NCBI GenBank assembly: GCA_014872815.1
Contig: WKFK01000015.1
Location: 744,001-808,000, forward strand
Direction of reading: 5' to 3'
DNA: 64,000 nt
Origin: Paracoccaceae bacterium
GTDB lineage: Bacteria; Pseudomonadota; Alphaproteobacteria; Rhodobacterales; Rhodobacteraceae
The translations under genes were made by a program, and so were the position numbers. Positions within the stretch are counted from its first letter, which is position 1; each line of letters starts with the position of its first letter. The notes under the pieces are model-generated. The model did no database searches, was not told the DNA's origin, and saw only the letters and a program-made list of their open reading frames with translations. Shown one piece after another: positions 34,551-45,127 of the stretch.

Positions 34551-35732
34551 ATGACTTTTCCCGAGCGGTTCTCGAACCTACCGGCTTACGCGTTTCCGCG
34601 CTTGCGGGCGCTTATTGACCATTTGGAGCCAGGTGGCCCTGTGGTTCACATGACGATTGGCGAGCCCAAACATGCGTTTCCCAGCTGGGTCACGGATGAG
34701 ATTGTGGCGAATGCTGAGGGCTTTAACGTCTATCCCCCCAACGACGGTGCACCAGAGCTGCAAGATGCAATTGCGAACTGGATTGAGCGCCGCTATGGCG
34801 TGAAAGTAGATGCGTCTACGCAGGTCATGGCGCTTAATGGCACGCGTGAGGGCCTATACAATGCAGCCATGGCGCTCTGCCCGGAGCAAAAAAACGGCCA
34901 GCAACCGCTGATCCTGACGCCGAACCCATTTTATCAAGTCTATGCCGTGGCCGCGAAATCGGTTGGCGCTGAGGCCCGTTTTGTACCTGCCACGGAAGCA
35001 AGTGGACACCTGCCAAACATCGCGTCCTTGACTGAAGAAGAGCTGGACCGCGTTGCCATTGCCTACATTTGTTCTCCGGCAAACCCACAGGGTGCCGTTG
35101 CGGATCGCGACTATTGGAAAGAGCTAATCGCACTGGCAGAGAAACATGATTTCCAGATTTTTGCCGACGAATGCTACTCGGAAATCTACCGTGACACGCC
35201 GCCTCCCGGCGCGCTCGAAATGGCCAAAGAAGTGGGCGCGGATCCAGAACGCGTTCTGATTTTCCACTCCCTCAGCAAGCGCAGCAACTTGCCAGGGCTG
35301 CGCTCTGGCTTTGTGGCTGGCGGGCCTGAAAGCCTGCGTCGCATCAAGCAGCTGCGTGCCTATTCCGGTGCGCCGCTGCCGCTGCCTTTGCAAAAGGCCG
35401 CGATCAAGGTTTGGAATGACGAGACGCATGTCGCCGAAAATCGTCGTCTCTATGCCGAGAAATTTGACGTCGCAGATGAAATCTTCGCCGATGTGCCGGG
35501 CTATAAGAGCCCGTCCGCAGGCTTCTTCCTTTGGATCCCAGTGGAAGATGGTGAAGCTGCGGCCATCAAAGCGTGGACTGAAACAGGTATTCGGGTGCTG
35601 CCCGGAGCCTATTTGAGCCGCGACGTGAATGGTGAAAATCCCGGAAAGGGATACATACGGGTCGCACTTTTGGCCCCAAAAAACGAAGTGGCAGACGCGC
35701 TCACCAAGCTGCGTAACTGCCTCTACGGATAA
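34551..35732 (+). CDS. Class I/II aminotransferase, DapC-like
   Basis: 393-residue PLP aminotransferase. Motifs include the N-terminal [38 protein letters not shown] and the PLP lysine in [15 protein letters not shown] (about 236). It best resembles the succinyldiaminopimelate aminotransferases (DapC) of lysine and peptidoglycan synthesis, but class I enzymes are hard to separate by sequence. It ends 17 bases before ftsK, and the two may be co-transcribed. Confidence 0.85.
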   Translation: MTFPERFSNLPAYAFPRLRALIDHLEPGGPVVHMTIGEPKHAFPSWVTDEIVANAEGFNVYPPNDGAPELQDAIANWIERRYGVKVDASTQVMALNGTREGLYNAAMALCPEQKNGQQPLILTPNPFYQVYAVAAKSVGAEARFVPATEASGHLPNIASLTEEELDRVAIAYICSPANPQGAVADRDYWKELIALAEKHDFQIFADECYSEIYRDTPPPGALEMAKEVGADPERVLIFHSLSKRSNLPGLRSGFVAGGPESLRRIKQLRAYSGAPLPLPLQKAAIKVWNDETHVAENRRLYAEKFDVADEIFADVPGYKSPSAGFFLWIPVEDGEAAAIKAWTETGIRVLPGAYLSRDVNGENPGKGYIRVALLAPKNEVADALTKLRNCLYG

Positions 35733-35749
35733 AACAGACGAGGTGGACT

Positions 35750-38698
35750 ATGGCATATCAGGCGCGCGGACGCGGACCCTTGTTGGATAGTGCAACCCAA
35801 GCCGCAGTGGAAAAACGCGGCAAAGAACTGATTGGCATTGCGCTGATCGTTTTGGCTTTGCTTTTGGCCGCGACGATCCTGTCGTACTCCCCCACGGATC
35901 CTAGCTGGATTTCTGTGACCGATGCACCGGTCGAAAATCTGCTCGGTCGCATGGGTGCGTCTGTTGCTGCGCCTTTGTTCATCATCGTGGGCTGGGGCAG
36001 CTTTGGTCTGCCCCTGATTTTGGGTGTCTGGGGCGTGCGGTTTGCTTTCCACCTTGGTGAAGAACGTGCGCAAAGTCGCGTCATCTTTGCGCCAATCATG
36101 CTGGCCTTGGCATCGATCTATGCCTCGACGTTGTCTCCCGGCGCAGACTGGATTCACGCCTTTGGTCTTGGTGGGCTGTTTGGCGACACGATCACTGGCG
36201 CTTTGCTGACGATCTTGCCGATTGGCGCGCAGTCCGGTGTGAAGCTGATGTCCATGCTGGCCGGTGTGATCTTTGTTCTTTCCGGCGTCTTCGTGCTTGG
36301 TTTCACCCGATTGGAGCTGGGCAACATCGCACGCCGTTTTATGATAGGTCTCGTTTTGACCTATGACGGCATTATGCGCCTATTGGGGCGCGGCGCGTCT
36401 GGTGCCGTGCACGCCGCCAAAACCGCACAGGCCCGTCGTGTTGAGCGCCGTGAGGAGGCCCAAGCTCATTACGCTGCAGAGCAAGCAGCCTGGGAAGACA
36501 GCTTGGTTGAGGATGTAGCAGAGGAAGCTTACGCACCTGTTGAGGACGAACGCCCAAAGCCGCGTTTGCGTATGCCAGCTTTGATCAAACGCGCTGAGCC
36601 TGCGCCTGAGCCGATGCCGGAACCCGAGCTTGTTGAAAACGTCTTTTCTGATGATTGGGACGTTAAGCCTGAAGAAGAACGCATCAGTGCAAAAATCGCA
36701 GATGTGATGCGTACGCGCGCGCGCCGGGGAGCTGCGGTTGCGCCACCTGAGTTGCACCCTGACAAGCCGCTGACAAAAGGCCGCGGTCGTGGCCCAGACC
36801 CGCTCTTGCTAGATGATGACCCACATGAACATCATGTGCCTTTGCAAGCAGAGCCGCCCCTGACGGCAACGGGGCCGGTTTTGACGCGCGCCGAGCCTCC
36901 CCTATCTGCTCCATCTGTGGTGCCTAACACTGTACCAACAGCTTCGCCCGCGGTGGAGCCGCAGATGACAGAGCATGCCACTGTTGCTGACGCTGCTCCT
37001 TTCGAGACCGCTCCGATTGCAGAGCCCGCTCCGCAGCCAATGCAACACCCCCCTCGCATGGCGCCAATCCCAACGCCAGAGCCCAAAAAAGTTGTGCAGC
37101 CGCGGGTCAACAAAACCGTGCAACCGTCCACCCGGGCCAAAGCCGAAGCACAACCATCTTTGGCCTTTGAAGAGACGCAAGCCGCGTTTGAGCTTCCGCC
37201 TCTTGGGCTTTTGGAAAACCCAATGGCGATCCAACGCCATCATCTGTCCGATGAAGCGCTGGAAGAAAACGCGCGCATGCTGGAATCTGTTCTCGATGAC
37301 TACGGCGTCAAAGGTGAGATTGTCTCCGTGCGCCCCGGCCCAGTTGTGACTATGTATGAACTGGAACCGGCGCCTGGTCTTAAGGCGAGCCGCGTGATTG
37401 GTCTATCAGACGACATTGCGCGTTCCATGTCGGCGTTGTCTGCGCGTGTGTCTACTGTACCCGGCCGTTCAGTGATTGGTATCGAACTGCCCAACGAAAA
37501 CCGCGAAAAAGTGGTGCTGCGCGAGATCCTCGCAGCGCGTGACTTTGGCGACAGCAACATGAAATTGCCGCTGGCGCTGGGCAAAGACATTGGCGGCGAC
37601 CCGGTGGTGGCCAACCTCGCAAAGATGCCGCACCTCTTGATCGCGGGGACCACCGGTTCCGGTAAATCCGTGGCGATCAACACCATGATCCTCTCGCTGT
37701 TGTATCGTCTGACGCCAGACGAGTGCCGCCTGATCATGATCGACCCCAAAATGCTGGAACTGTCTGTCTATGATGGCATCCCGCATTTGCTCTCCCCGGT
37801 TGTGACCGACCCGAAAAAGGCGGTTGTGGCTCTCAAGTGGGTCGTCGGCGAGATGGAAGAGCGCTATCGCAAGATGTCGAAAATGGGCGTGCGTAACATT
37901 GACGGCTACAACAGCCGCGTGGCGGATGCGCTGGCCAAAGGCGAGACTTTCTCCCGCACGGTGCAAACCGGTTTTGACGACGACACCGGTGAACCGGTGT
38001 TTGAGACCGAAGAGATCGTCCCAGAGAAAATGCCGTATATCGTCGTGATCGTCGATGAGATGGCGGACCTGATGATGGTCGCTGGCAAAGAGATCGAAGC
38101 CTGCATCCAACGTCTGGCGCAAATGGCGCGTGCCTCCGGCATCCATCTGATCATGGCGACCCAACGCCCGTCCGTGGACGTGATCACCGGTACCATCAAA
38201 GCCAACTTCCCAACCCGGATTTCCTTCCAGGTGACGTCGAAAATCGACAGCCGGACGATCTTGGGTGAAATGGGCGCGGAACAACTTCTGGGCATGGGCG
38301 ACATGCTCTACATGGCAGGTGGCGCCAAAATCACCCGCTGCCATGGTCCGTTTGTGAGCGACGAGGAAGTCGAAGAGATTGTGAACCACCTGAAGAGCTT
38401 TGGCCCGCCAGAGTACATCGGTGGCGTGATCGACGGTCCGGCCGAAGATAAGGCAGACAACATTGACGCCGTGTTGGGTCTGAACACCGGAGGCAACACC
38501 AACGGCGAAGATGCGCTTTATGATTCCGCTGTGGCGATCGTCATTCAGGATCGCAAGTGTTCGACCTCTTACATTCAGCGTAAGCTCGCGATTGGCTACA
38601 ACAAAGCTGCGCGGCTGGTGGAGCAGATGGAAGAAGAGGGACTCGTCAGCCCGGCCAACCATGTAGGCAAACGTGAAATCCTGGTGCCTGAGCAATAA
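35750..38698 (+). CDS. ftsK: DNA translocase FtsK
   Basis: 982-residue septal DNA pump that couples chromosome segregation and dimer resolution to division. The N-terminal about 200 residues form four membrane helices; a Pro/Glu-rich linker (about 230-480) follows, with low-complexity PEPMPEPE and PTPEPKK segments; the motor has Walker [15 protein letters not shown] (about 645) and Walker [14 protein letters not shown]; the C-terminal gamma winged helix (about 920-980) recognises KOPS sites. The linker is typical for Rhodobacterales. lolA follows after the stop. Confidence 0.95.
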   Translation: MAYQARGRGPLLDSATQAAVEKRGKELIGIALIVLALLLAATILSYSPTDPSWISVTDAPVENLLGRMGASVAAPLFIIVGWGSFGLPLILGVWGVRFAFHLGEERAQSRVIFAPIMLALASIYASTLSPGADWIHAFGLGGLFGDTITGALLTILPIGAQSGVKLMSMLAGVIFVLSGVFVLGFTRLELGNIARRFMIGLVLTYDGIMRLLGRGASGAVHAAKTAQARRVERREEAQAHYAAEQAAWEDSLVEDVAEEAYAPVEDERPKPRLRMPALIKRAEPAPEPMPEPELVENVFSDDWDVKPEEERISAKIADVMRTRARRGAAVAPPELHPDKPLTKGRGRGPDPLLLDDDPHEHHVPLQAEPPLTATGPVLTRAEPPLSAPSVVPNTVPTASPAVEPQMTEHATVADAAPFETAPIAEPAPQPMQHPPRMAPIPTPEPKKVVQPRVNKTVQPSTRAKAEAQPSLAFEETQAAFELPPLGLLENPMAIQRHHLSDEALEENARMLESVLDDYGVKGEIVSVRPGPVVTMYELEPAPGLKASRVIGLSDDIARSMSALSARVSTVPGRSVIGIELPNENREKVVLREILAARDFGDSNMKLPLALGKDIGGDPVVANLAKMPHLLIAGTTGSGKSVAINTMILSLLYRLTPDECRLIMIDPKMLELSVYDGIPHLLSPVVTDPKKAVVALKWVVGEMEERYRKMSKMGVRNIDGYNSRVADALAKGETFSRTVQTGFDDDTGEPVFETEEIVPEKMPYIVVIVDEMADLMMVAGKEIEACIQRLAQMARASGIHLIMATQRPSVDVITGTIKANFPTRISFQVTSKIDSRTILGEMGAEQLLGMGDMLYMAGGAKITRCHGPFVSDEEVEEIVNHLKSFGPPEYIGGVIDGPAEDKADNIDAVLGLNTGGNTNGEDALYDSAVAIVIQDRKCSTSYIQRKLAIGYNKAARLVEQMEEEGLVSPANHVGKREILVPEQ

Positions 38699-38769
38699 TG
38701 CTCAGGCCAATCACATTATTTTGTAACGCGTATCAGGGTAAGCGGGCAAAGCGCCCCTATATTGGACCT

Positions 38770-39375
38770 ATGACCAAACTCAAAACCTTTGCCACCGCTG
38801 CGATTCTGTCTCTGGCCACGGCTATGCCCGCCATGGCGGAGAAGCTCTCGCTCAATCAGATCAGCAACTATTTCAACGCTCTGAAAACCTCGAAGTCTGA
38901 CTTCATGCAGATATCCGATGACGGCTCGGTGCAAACCGGCACGCTGTTTATCCAGCGCCCCGGCAAGATGCGCTTTGAGTATGATCCACCGCAAAAGGCC
39001 TTGGTTCTGGCCTCCAATAACGCCGTTGCGATCTTTGACAACCGCGCCAAAGGCGACCCGGAGACCTATCCTTTGAAGCGCACGCCATTGTCGATCATTC
39101 TGGCGCGCAAAGTGAACCTGCAGTCCGCCAACGCAGTGATTGGCCATACCTATGACGGCAAGCACACCATTGTAACGGCGCAGGATCCCCAAAACCCGGA
39201 CATTGGCCGCATCCAGATGAAGTTCTCCGCCGCGCCGGTGACGCTTGATGAATGGGTGATTCAGGACGCGCACGGCGGACGCACAACAATTCGCCTAGGA
39301 GATACCGAAACCGGTATGACCTACCCGCGTGCTTTATTTGACATTGATACCGAGCGTAGCAAGCGCCGCCGCTGA
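38770..39375 (+). CDS. lolA: Outer-membrane lipoprotein carrier LolA
   Basis: Periplasmic chaperone (201 residues) that ferries lipoproteins from LolCDE to the outer membrane. A Sec signal peptide ends near residue 23 (ATAMPAMA). The mature part contains FMQISDDGSVQTGTLFIQRPGKMRFEYDPP, typical of LolA. I chose the ATG at 38770, since the frame from 38698 puts 24 extra residues before the signal peptide. It probably shares the ftsK transcript. Confidence 0.92.
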   Translation: MTKLKTFATAAILSLATAMPAMAEKLSLNQISNYFNALKTSKSDFMQISDDGSVQTGTLFIQRPGKMRFEYDPPQKALVLASNNAVAIFDNRAKGDPETYPLKRTPLSIILARKVNLQSANAVIGHTYDGKHTIVTAQDPQNPDIGRIQMKFSAAPVTLDEWVIQDAHGGRTTIRLGDTETGMTYPRALFDIDTERSKRRR

Positions 39376-39387
39376 CCTACGTCGGGC

Positions 39388-39612
39388 TTAAGCAATGATG
39401 TCCGGCGTCAGCCGGTCTTCAATCCGTGCGATGATGTCTTTCAGCCGCAGTTTCTGCTTCTTCAGTCGCTGGATGGTCAGCTGATCTCCGGTGCCACGAT
39501 CCACCAGGGCGTTGATCGCCTCATCCAGATCGCGGTGTTCCCGTTTGAACACCTCCAACTCGACACGCAGAACGTCGTCAGTTTTCATCGCGAGATCAGT
39601 GGTGGCGTTCAT
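39388..39612 (-). CDS. YdcH-like DUF465 protein
   Basis: 74-residue helical protein of the DUF465/YdcH family, function unknown. The family core is VFKREHRDLDEAINALV and LKKQKLRLKDIIARIED. An AAGGAC ribosome site supports the start at 39612, though an internal ATG at 39588 would also leave the whole domain. It converges with lolA, 12 bases away. Confidence 0.88.
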   Translation of the reverse strand: MNATTDLAMKTDDVLRVELEVFKREHRDLDEAINALVDRGTGDQLTIQRLKKQKLRLKDIIARIEDRLTPDIIA

Positions 39613-39723
39613 CTTTGGGTCCTTAGCCTAAGCGGACTCCTAAGATAGGGCTTTCCGCGCCCGCTGAAAAGAAGGCGATTTGTCCATTTTTTGAGAGCTT
39701 GTTTAGCATTCGCGTGCGCGACA

Positions 39724-39752
39724 CTTGCAGCACAGGTCAGGCTGCCCCATAT
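39724..39752 (+). promoter_or_regulatory. Sigma-32 (RpoH) heat-shock promoter
   Basis: CTTGCAGC (39724-39731), 13 bases, then CCCCATAT (39745-39752). This matches the E. coli consensus CTTGAAA-N11-16-CCCCATnT with few mismatches and lies about 70 bases upstream of the small heat-shock gene. Confidence 0.78.
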
Positions 39753-39820
39753 TCAAAAGGCACGGAGGTTGCCAGAAAGGGATCACTGTGCGGACTGTCG
39801 CTTTGCACAAGGACGTGTCG

Positions 39821-40231
39821 ATGACCAAACTATCTTTGGGGTCTCACCCCCACATGCTGGGCTTTGAACAGCTCGAACGCCTCTTGGAACGGACGGCCAA
39901 GTCCTCCGAAGGCTATCCGCCTTTTAATATCGAACAAACCGCAGACTATGCCTATCGCATCACGCTGGCTGTGGCCGGCTTTCGCGAAGAGGATTTGAGC
40001 ATCACAGTGGAAGATCGCCAACTGGTGGTCCGTGGCCGCTCCTCTGATGACGCAAGCGAGCGGGTGTTCCTGCACCGTGGAATCGCCTCCCGCCAGTTCC
40101 AGCGCAGCTTTGTGCTCGCCGATGGTGTCGAAGTGGGCGAAGCATCGATGGAAAACGGCTTGTTGCACATCGATCTGTCCCACGCGCGGCCGGAGACAGT
40201 TGTTCAAACCATCCAAATCAAGAAAGGATAA
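39821..40231 (+). CDS. Small heat-shock protein, Hsp20 family
   Basis: 136-residue ATP-independent chaperone with an alpha-crystallin domain (about 30-125): FNIEQTADYAYRITLAVAGF, VEDRQLVVRGR and the FQRSFVLADGVEV segment. The C-terminal IQI is the I-x-I motif that binds neighbouring subunits. AAGGAC before the ATG at 39821 sets the start. A near-consensus sigma-32 promoter precedes it. The DUF1150 gene follows after three bases. Confidence 0.93.
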   Translation: MTKLSLGSHPHMLGFEQLERLLERTAKSSEGYPPFNIEQTADYAYRITLAVAGFREEDLSITVEDRQLVVRGRSSDDASERVFLHRGIASRQFQRSFVLADGVEVGEASMENGLLHIDLSHARPETVVQTIQIKKG

Positions 40232-40234
40232 CCC

Positions 40235-40462
40235 ATGCATAATGATGACCTGCTGACCCATTTCACCGATGATCGCACCGTCTACGTGCGTGAGGTCATG
40301 GTGTCCGACCTGCCCGAAGAGATGCAGGAAGAGGCGGATGGGGCCGAAACCCTTTTTGCCGTGCACGCCACAGACGGCGAGCGGCTGGCATTGGTGAAAG
40401 AGCGCGGCTTGGCCTTTGTTCTGGCGCGCCAGAACAACTACTCGCCAGTGACCGTGCACTAA
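40235..40462 (+). CDS. DUF1150-family protein
   Basis: 75-residue protein of the alphaproteobacterial DUF1150 family, which is often encoded directly after an hsp20 gene, as here. Conserved parts are VREVMVSDLPEEMQEEA and LFAVHATDGERLALVKERG. Function unknown; its placement and shared heat-shock promoter suggest it assists or modulates the small heat-shock protein. Confidence 0.92.
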   Translation: MHNDDLLTHFTDDRTVYVREVMVSDLPEEMQEEADGAETLFAVHATDGERLALVKERGLAFVLARQNNYSPVTVH

Positions 40463-40506
40463 GTTCGCTGCACATTCTGAGTAAGTGGGGGCGCCGGTTG
40501 GCGCCT

Positions 40507-40860
40507 TCATTCGTTTAGCGACACCGCCACTGTGTCTTCGCCCCACCCATCCTGATTGCACTTGCTGCGCACATAGATCGTGGTGATCTCGGGCGGTATC
40601 CAAACGCGGGATAGGCTGCGCGAAAACGGCTGCTCGTTTACATGCGGGTGCGCCAAAATCCGCGTGCCAAGCACTTGACCGTTTTCAGTTTCAATGCGCC
40701 AGCCATCTGCATAGTGGTCCCAGCCCGTGTCCGGATGTTCAAGGGTGACATCAAACCGCCAGCCAACATCGCTTTGAGTGGCTTTCACATCGGTGATTTG
40801 AGCCGGATCGGCCAGCGCCGTTTGAGCGGCAAATACCATAAGTAGAACAAGATATCGCAT
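40507..40860 (-). CDS. Conserved exported hypothetical protein
   Basis: 117-residue periplasmic protein with a Sec signal peptide (cleavage near residue 18 after ALA). The mature part is predicted all-beta and contains GWRFDVTLEHPDTGWDHYAD, ILAHPHVNEQPF and VWIPPEITTIYVRSKC. I do not recognise a characterised family. It is transcribed alone. Confidence 0.8.
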   Translation of the reverse strand: MRYLVLLMVFAAQTALADPAQITDVKATQSDVGWRFDVTLEHPDTGWDHYADGWRIETENGQVLGTRILAHPHVNEQPFSRSLSRVWIPPEITTIYVRSKCNQDGWGEDTVAVSLNE

Positions 40861-40908
40861 GCGGTGAGGGTAGCAGCTCGGTGTCTCACTGTCGCGGTCT
40901 TAACCGGC

Positions 40909-40939
40909 AAAAAGAAACCCGGGCCGCAAAGGCCCGGGT
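40909..40939 (-). terminator. Intrinsic terminator after amtB
   Basis: Nine-base perfect stem (ACCCGGGCC with GGCCCGGGT) around GCAAA, with TTTCTTTTT beyond it on the minus strand. Confidence 0.9.
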
Positions 40940-40965
40940 CAAATTTTCGTGTCTCTTAGGGCTGC

Positions 40966-42300
40966 TTAGCCTTTGGAGAACTCTGGGTAAGCTTCCATGC
41001 CCAGTTCTGCCATGTCCAGGCCGTTGATCTCGGTTTCTTCGTCGACCCGCAGACCCATTGTGGCTTTCAGGACGAACCAGACGATTGCGGATACAATCAC
41101 GGTGAAGAGGCCGACCACAACGATGGCGTACAGCTGGGTGCCGAGAGACGCGTCGCCGTTGGTGAACACAACCGCAATGGTGCCCCAGATGCCAGCGATC
41201 AGGTGAACCGGGATGGCGCCAACCACGTCGTCGATTTTCAGCTTGTCCAGGAATGGAACCGCGAAGACCACGATCACACCGCCCACTGCACCGATCAGGG
41301 TTGCTGCGCCCAGGGATGGGGTCAGCGGCTCTGCAGTGATGGATACAAGGCCTGCCAGTGCGCCGTTCAGAACCATGGTCAGGTCAGGTTTTTTGTACAT
41401 GATCTGCGTCAGGATCAGAGCTGCGATTGCACCGCCTGCTGCTGCTGTGTTGGTGTTGGCAAAGATGCGGGATACGTCTGCAACATCACCCACGGTGCCC
41501 ATTGCCAGCTGAGAGCCGCCATTGAAGCCGAACCAGCCGAGCCACAGGATGAATGTACCCAGAGTGGCGAGGGTCAGGTTGGAGCCTGGGATTGGAACAG
41601 TTTTGCCTTCTTTGTTGTACTTGCCGATACGTGGGCCAAGGATGATGGCTCCGGTCAGAGCGGCCCAGCCACCTACGGAGTGCACCACGGTCGAACCTGC
41701 GAAGTCCAGGAAGCCCGCTGCATCCAAGAAACCACCGCCCCATTTCCAGGAAGCCTGCAGCGGGTAGATGATGGCTGTTAGGATGATCGTGAAGATCAGG
41801 AACGGCCACAGCTTGATGCGCTCCGCCAGAGTACCGGACACGATGGACGCGGTAGTGGCACAGAACATCAGCTGGAAGAAGAAGTCGGAACCGGTGGACG
41901 CATAACCGTAGTCATCTGCGCCATCACGGCCAACGCCAACAGCTTCCAGAACACCAGGGCCCCAAACGCCGGACAGAACGCCGTCCATAGACCATGTGCC
42001 CAGTGGGTACATCAGGTTGTAGCCAATCAGGTAGTAGAAGATGGCTGCGAGCGAGAACAGGGAGATGTTCTTGATCAGCTGCATGGTCACGTTCTTGGAG
42101 CGCACCAGACCGGCTTCCAGCATGGCAAAACCTGCGGCCATCCAGAACACGAGGAAGCCGCCCACAAGGAACAGCAGCGAGTTCAGAATGAAGATGGTGT
42201 CAGATGCAGCATCAACACCTGCAACGGCATCCTCTGCAAAGCCCAGGGTAGGCAGCGCAGTCAGCGCACCAACCAGAGCGATTTTGTTAAAGGTCTTCAT
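40966..42300 (-). CDS. amtB: Ammonium transporter AmtB
   Basis: Trimeric ammonia/ammonium channel (444 residues) with a signal peptide and eleven membrane helices. Family motifs include FWMAAGFAMLEAGLVRSKNV, DFAGSTVVHSVGGWAAL with the pore His, and HLIAGIWGTIAVV with the second. The ATG at 42298-42300 follows a plausible cleavable signal (TLGFAEDAV). It lies just downstream of glnK, the conserved arrangement in which GlnK plugs the channel when nitrogen is plentiful. Confidence 0.96.
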   Translation of the reverse strand: MKTFNKIALVGALTALPTLGFAEDAVAGVDAASDTIFILNSLLFLVGGFLVFWMAAGFAMLEAGLVRSKNVTMQLIKNISLFSLAAIFYYLIGYNLMYPLGTWSMDGVLSGVWGPGVLEAVGVGRDGADDYGYASTGSDFFFQLMFCATTASIVSGTLAERIKLWPFLIFTIILTAIIYPLQASWKWGGGFLDAAGFLDFAGSTVVHSVGGWAALTGAIILGPRIGKYNKEGKTVPIPGSNLTLATLGTFILWLGWFGFNGGSQLAMGTVGDVADVSRIFANTNTAAAGGAIAALILTQIMYKKPDLTMVLNGALAGLVSITAEPLTPSLGAATLIGAVGGVIVVFAVPFLDKLKIDDVVGAIPVHLIAGIWGTIAVVFTNGDASLGTQLYAIVVVGLFTVIVSAIVWFVLKATMGLRVDEETEINGLDMAELGMEAYPEFSKG

Positions 42301-42325
42301 GTGTGTATTCCTTCCTTGCGACGCC

Positions 42326-42772
<447 letters not shown>

Positions 42773-42922
42773 TTAGTTTGAGAGGTGAAAAAATAGGCGG
42801 AAAAGTTAATTTGCGCGAAAATTGGGCGTCAAAAGAACGGATTTGACCGCTTCGGTGGGTCTACATCGGAGGGCACACAGGTTAAAATGCCTCAAAAGAA
42901 CATCCCGGGCAGTGGGCAGATC

Positions 42923-45097
42923 ATGAGTGATTCAAGACGTCGGAAACCACCTTTGGTGGCGGACAAGCGCTACACGCGCAAATCCGCCAAACCTGCGCGC
43001 AAGCCGACCAAATCCAAAGCCAAGCCTGCTCCCAAACGCCGCAAGCCTGCGCCAAAGCGGCCGCGCAGACAGTCGCGCAATCCCATTGTGGCCTTCTTTG
43101 GCAATATCATCCGTTGGATTCTGCGCCTGATTTGGACCGTTGTTTGGCGCACCTCCATCGTTGTGGGCATTATGGTTGGTCTGGCTGTCACCTATGTCTA
43201 TGCCACCCTGCCTGAAGTGGATGAGCTGCTTGATGGACGCGCGCGTGGTTCGGTCACGCTCTTAGACCGTGATGACAAGGTCTTTGCGTGGCGCGGCGAC
43301 CAGTTTGGCGGCGTGGTGACGGCTGACACTGTGTCTAAGCACCTTAAGAATGCGGTCATCGCCACAGAAGACAAACGGTTCTACCGTCACTTTGGCATCA
43401 GTCCGCGTGGCATCGCTAGCGCGGTGCGTATCAACTTGAGCGAAGGTCGTGGCCCGCTGTCCGGGCACGGGGGCTCTACGCTGACGCAACAGACCGCCAA
43501 ACTTCTCTGCCTTGGTGTGGAATATGACGCCAGCGCATGGGATAGCGAAGCCGATTATGTGCGCGATTGTCGCCGCGGCTCTCTGGGCCGGAAGGTGAAA
43601 GAAGCCGTCTACGCTATGGCGATGGAGGTCAAGTACACCAAAGACGAGATCCTCTCCGTTTACCTCAATCGCGCCTATATGGGCGGTGGCGCTTATGGCG
43701 CTGAGGCTGCGTCTCAACGCTATTTCGGCAAGCCGGCGGCCAATCTGACCCCTGCTGAAGGCGCAATGATCGCGGGTCTGTTGACCGCGCCGTCCTCTTT
43801 GGCACCCACAGCCAACTTGCAGCGCTCTCAAGACCGCGCCGCGACTGTCCTGCGCCTAATGAACGAACAAGATTACCTGTCCGACAAAGAGACCAAGTAC
43901 TACCAGACCAATCCGGCCACGCTGTCTGAGGCCGCGGAAGCCAAGGCGGGTGGCTACTTTGCCGATTGGGTCATGTCCTCTGGTCCGGAGTTCTTCACAC
44001 GCAACACCACCGAAGATGTGATCCTCAAAACCACCATGGACCCGCGTATTCAAAAGGCGGCGGAGGACGGTCTCAAATGGGTGTTTGACAATAAGGTGCG
44101 CGAAGGTTCCAAAGCACAGGCAGCCATTGTGGTGATGTCTGCCGACGGCGCAGTGCGGGCCATGGTCGGCGGGCGCAAAACCCAAGTCTCAGGAGCTTTC
44201 AATCGCGCGACGCAGGCAAAACGCCAAACGGGCAGTGCATTTAAGCCTTTTGTGTATGCCACCGCGCTGGAACGCGGAGGACACTATGACGACACCGTTA
44301 TGGATGAGCCTTATTGCCTAAATATTGCCGGCTCCGGTCAGTGGTGTCCGAAAAACTATACCGGAAAGCACTATGGCGAAGTTTCTCTCACCTTTGCCCT
44401 TATGAACTCGCTCAACATCCCCGCTGTGAAAGTCTCAGAGAAGGCGGGCCGCGAAAACGTGCGCACTGTCGCCAGCATGTTTGGCATCGAGAGCGACCTA
44501 GCCGCGGGGCCCGCCCTTGCTCTGGGGGCATCGGAAAGCAGCCTTCTTGAAATGACCGGCGCCTATGCGGGCATCCTCAATGGTGGCTCCTCTGTGACAC
44601 CTTATGGCTTGGTGGAACTGCGTCTTTTGGGGGAGGGCGAAGCCCTCATGGGCACAGGTGGCGGCATCGGCGAGCGGGTGATTTCCGACGCCGCAGCCCG
44701 TGAGCTGATCTGGATGATGGAAAAAGTGGTCAGCGAAGGCACAGGTGGGCGCGCCAAAATGGACGGCTGGCAGGTGGCGGGCAAAACCGGTACGACACAG
44801 GCGGCTCGGGATGCCTGGTTCATTGGCTTCACCAATGAATATGTCGCGGGTGTCTGGATGGGGTATGATGACAACACACCGCTCACTGGCGTGACAGGCG
44901 GCGGTCTACCTGCCGAAATCTGGCGCGAGGCCATGGTGCGGGTGCATGACGGTATGACGCCAACACCCCTGCCAGCCTTCACGCCTGTGCCTCAGAAAAA
45001 GCCGGTGCAGCCGGGCGGAAATCGTCAGCGCAGAGGGCAGGGGCTTGATGACGTTGTAAATGGTATCTTGCGCGACATCTTCGGTGGCCGGAACTGA
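42923..45097 (+). CDS. Class A penicillin-binding protein, PBP1A-like
   Basis: 724-residue bifunctional peptidoglycan synthase. A Lys/Arg/Pro-rich cytoplasmic tail (1-55) precedes one membrane helix (about 75-95), a GT51 glycosyltransferase domain (AVIATEDKRFYRHFGI with catalytic Glu, GGSTLTQQTAK) and a transpeptidase domain with SxxK in TGSAFKPF (about 430), SLN and KTGTT (about 615). Starts at 42923 (MSDSRRRKP) and 42887 are both possible. A short Pro-rich C-terminal tail ends the protein. Confidence 0.92.
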   Translation: MSDSRRRKPPLVADKRYTRKSAKPARKPTKSKAKPAPKRRKPAPKRPRRQSRNPIVAFFGNIIRWILRLIWTVVWRTSIVVGIMVGLAVTYVYATLPEVDELLDGRARGSVTLLDRDDKVFAWRGDQFGGVVTADTVSKHLKNAVIATEDKRFYRHFGISPRGIASAVRINLSEGRGPLSGHGGSTLTQQTAKLLCLGVEYDASAWDSEADYVRDCRRGSLGRKVKEAVYAMAMEVKYTKDEILSVYLNRAYMGGGAYGAEAASQRYFGKPAANLTPAEGAMIAGLLTAPSSLAPTANLQRSQDRAATVLRLMNEQDYLSDKETKYYQTNPATLSEAAEAKAGGYFADWVMSSGPEFFTRNTTEDVILKTTMDPRIQKAAEDGLKWVFDNKVREGSKAQAAIVVMSADGAVRAMVGGRKTQVSGAFNRATQAKRQTGSAFKPFVYATALERGGHYDDTVMDEPYCLNIAGSGQWCPKNYTGKHYGEVSLTFALMNSLNIPAVKVSEKAGRENVRTVASMFGIESDLAAGPALALGASESSLLEMTGAYAGILNGGSSVTPYGLVELRLLGEGEALMGTGGGIGERVISDAAARELIWMMEKVVSEGTGGRAKMDGWQVAGKTGTTQAARDAWFIGFTNEYVAGVWMGYDDNTPLTGVTGGGLPAEIWREAMVRVHDGMTPTPLPAFTPVPQKKPVQPGGNRQRRGQGLDDVVNGILRDIFGGRN

Positions 45098-45113
45098 TCC
45101 GGCCATCTTATTT
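45085..45113 (+). terminator. Terminator overlapping PBP stop codon
   Basis: TGGCCGG at 45085-45091 pairs with CCGGCCA at 45099-45105, then a T-rich ATCTTATTT. The TGA stop is in the loop. Confidence 0.65.
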
Positions 45114-45127
45114 CTGCAAACGGCGGG

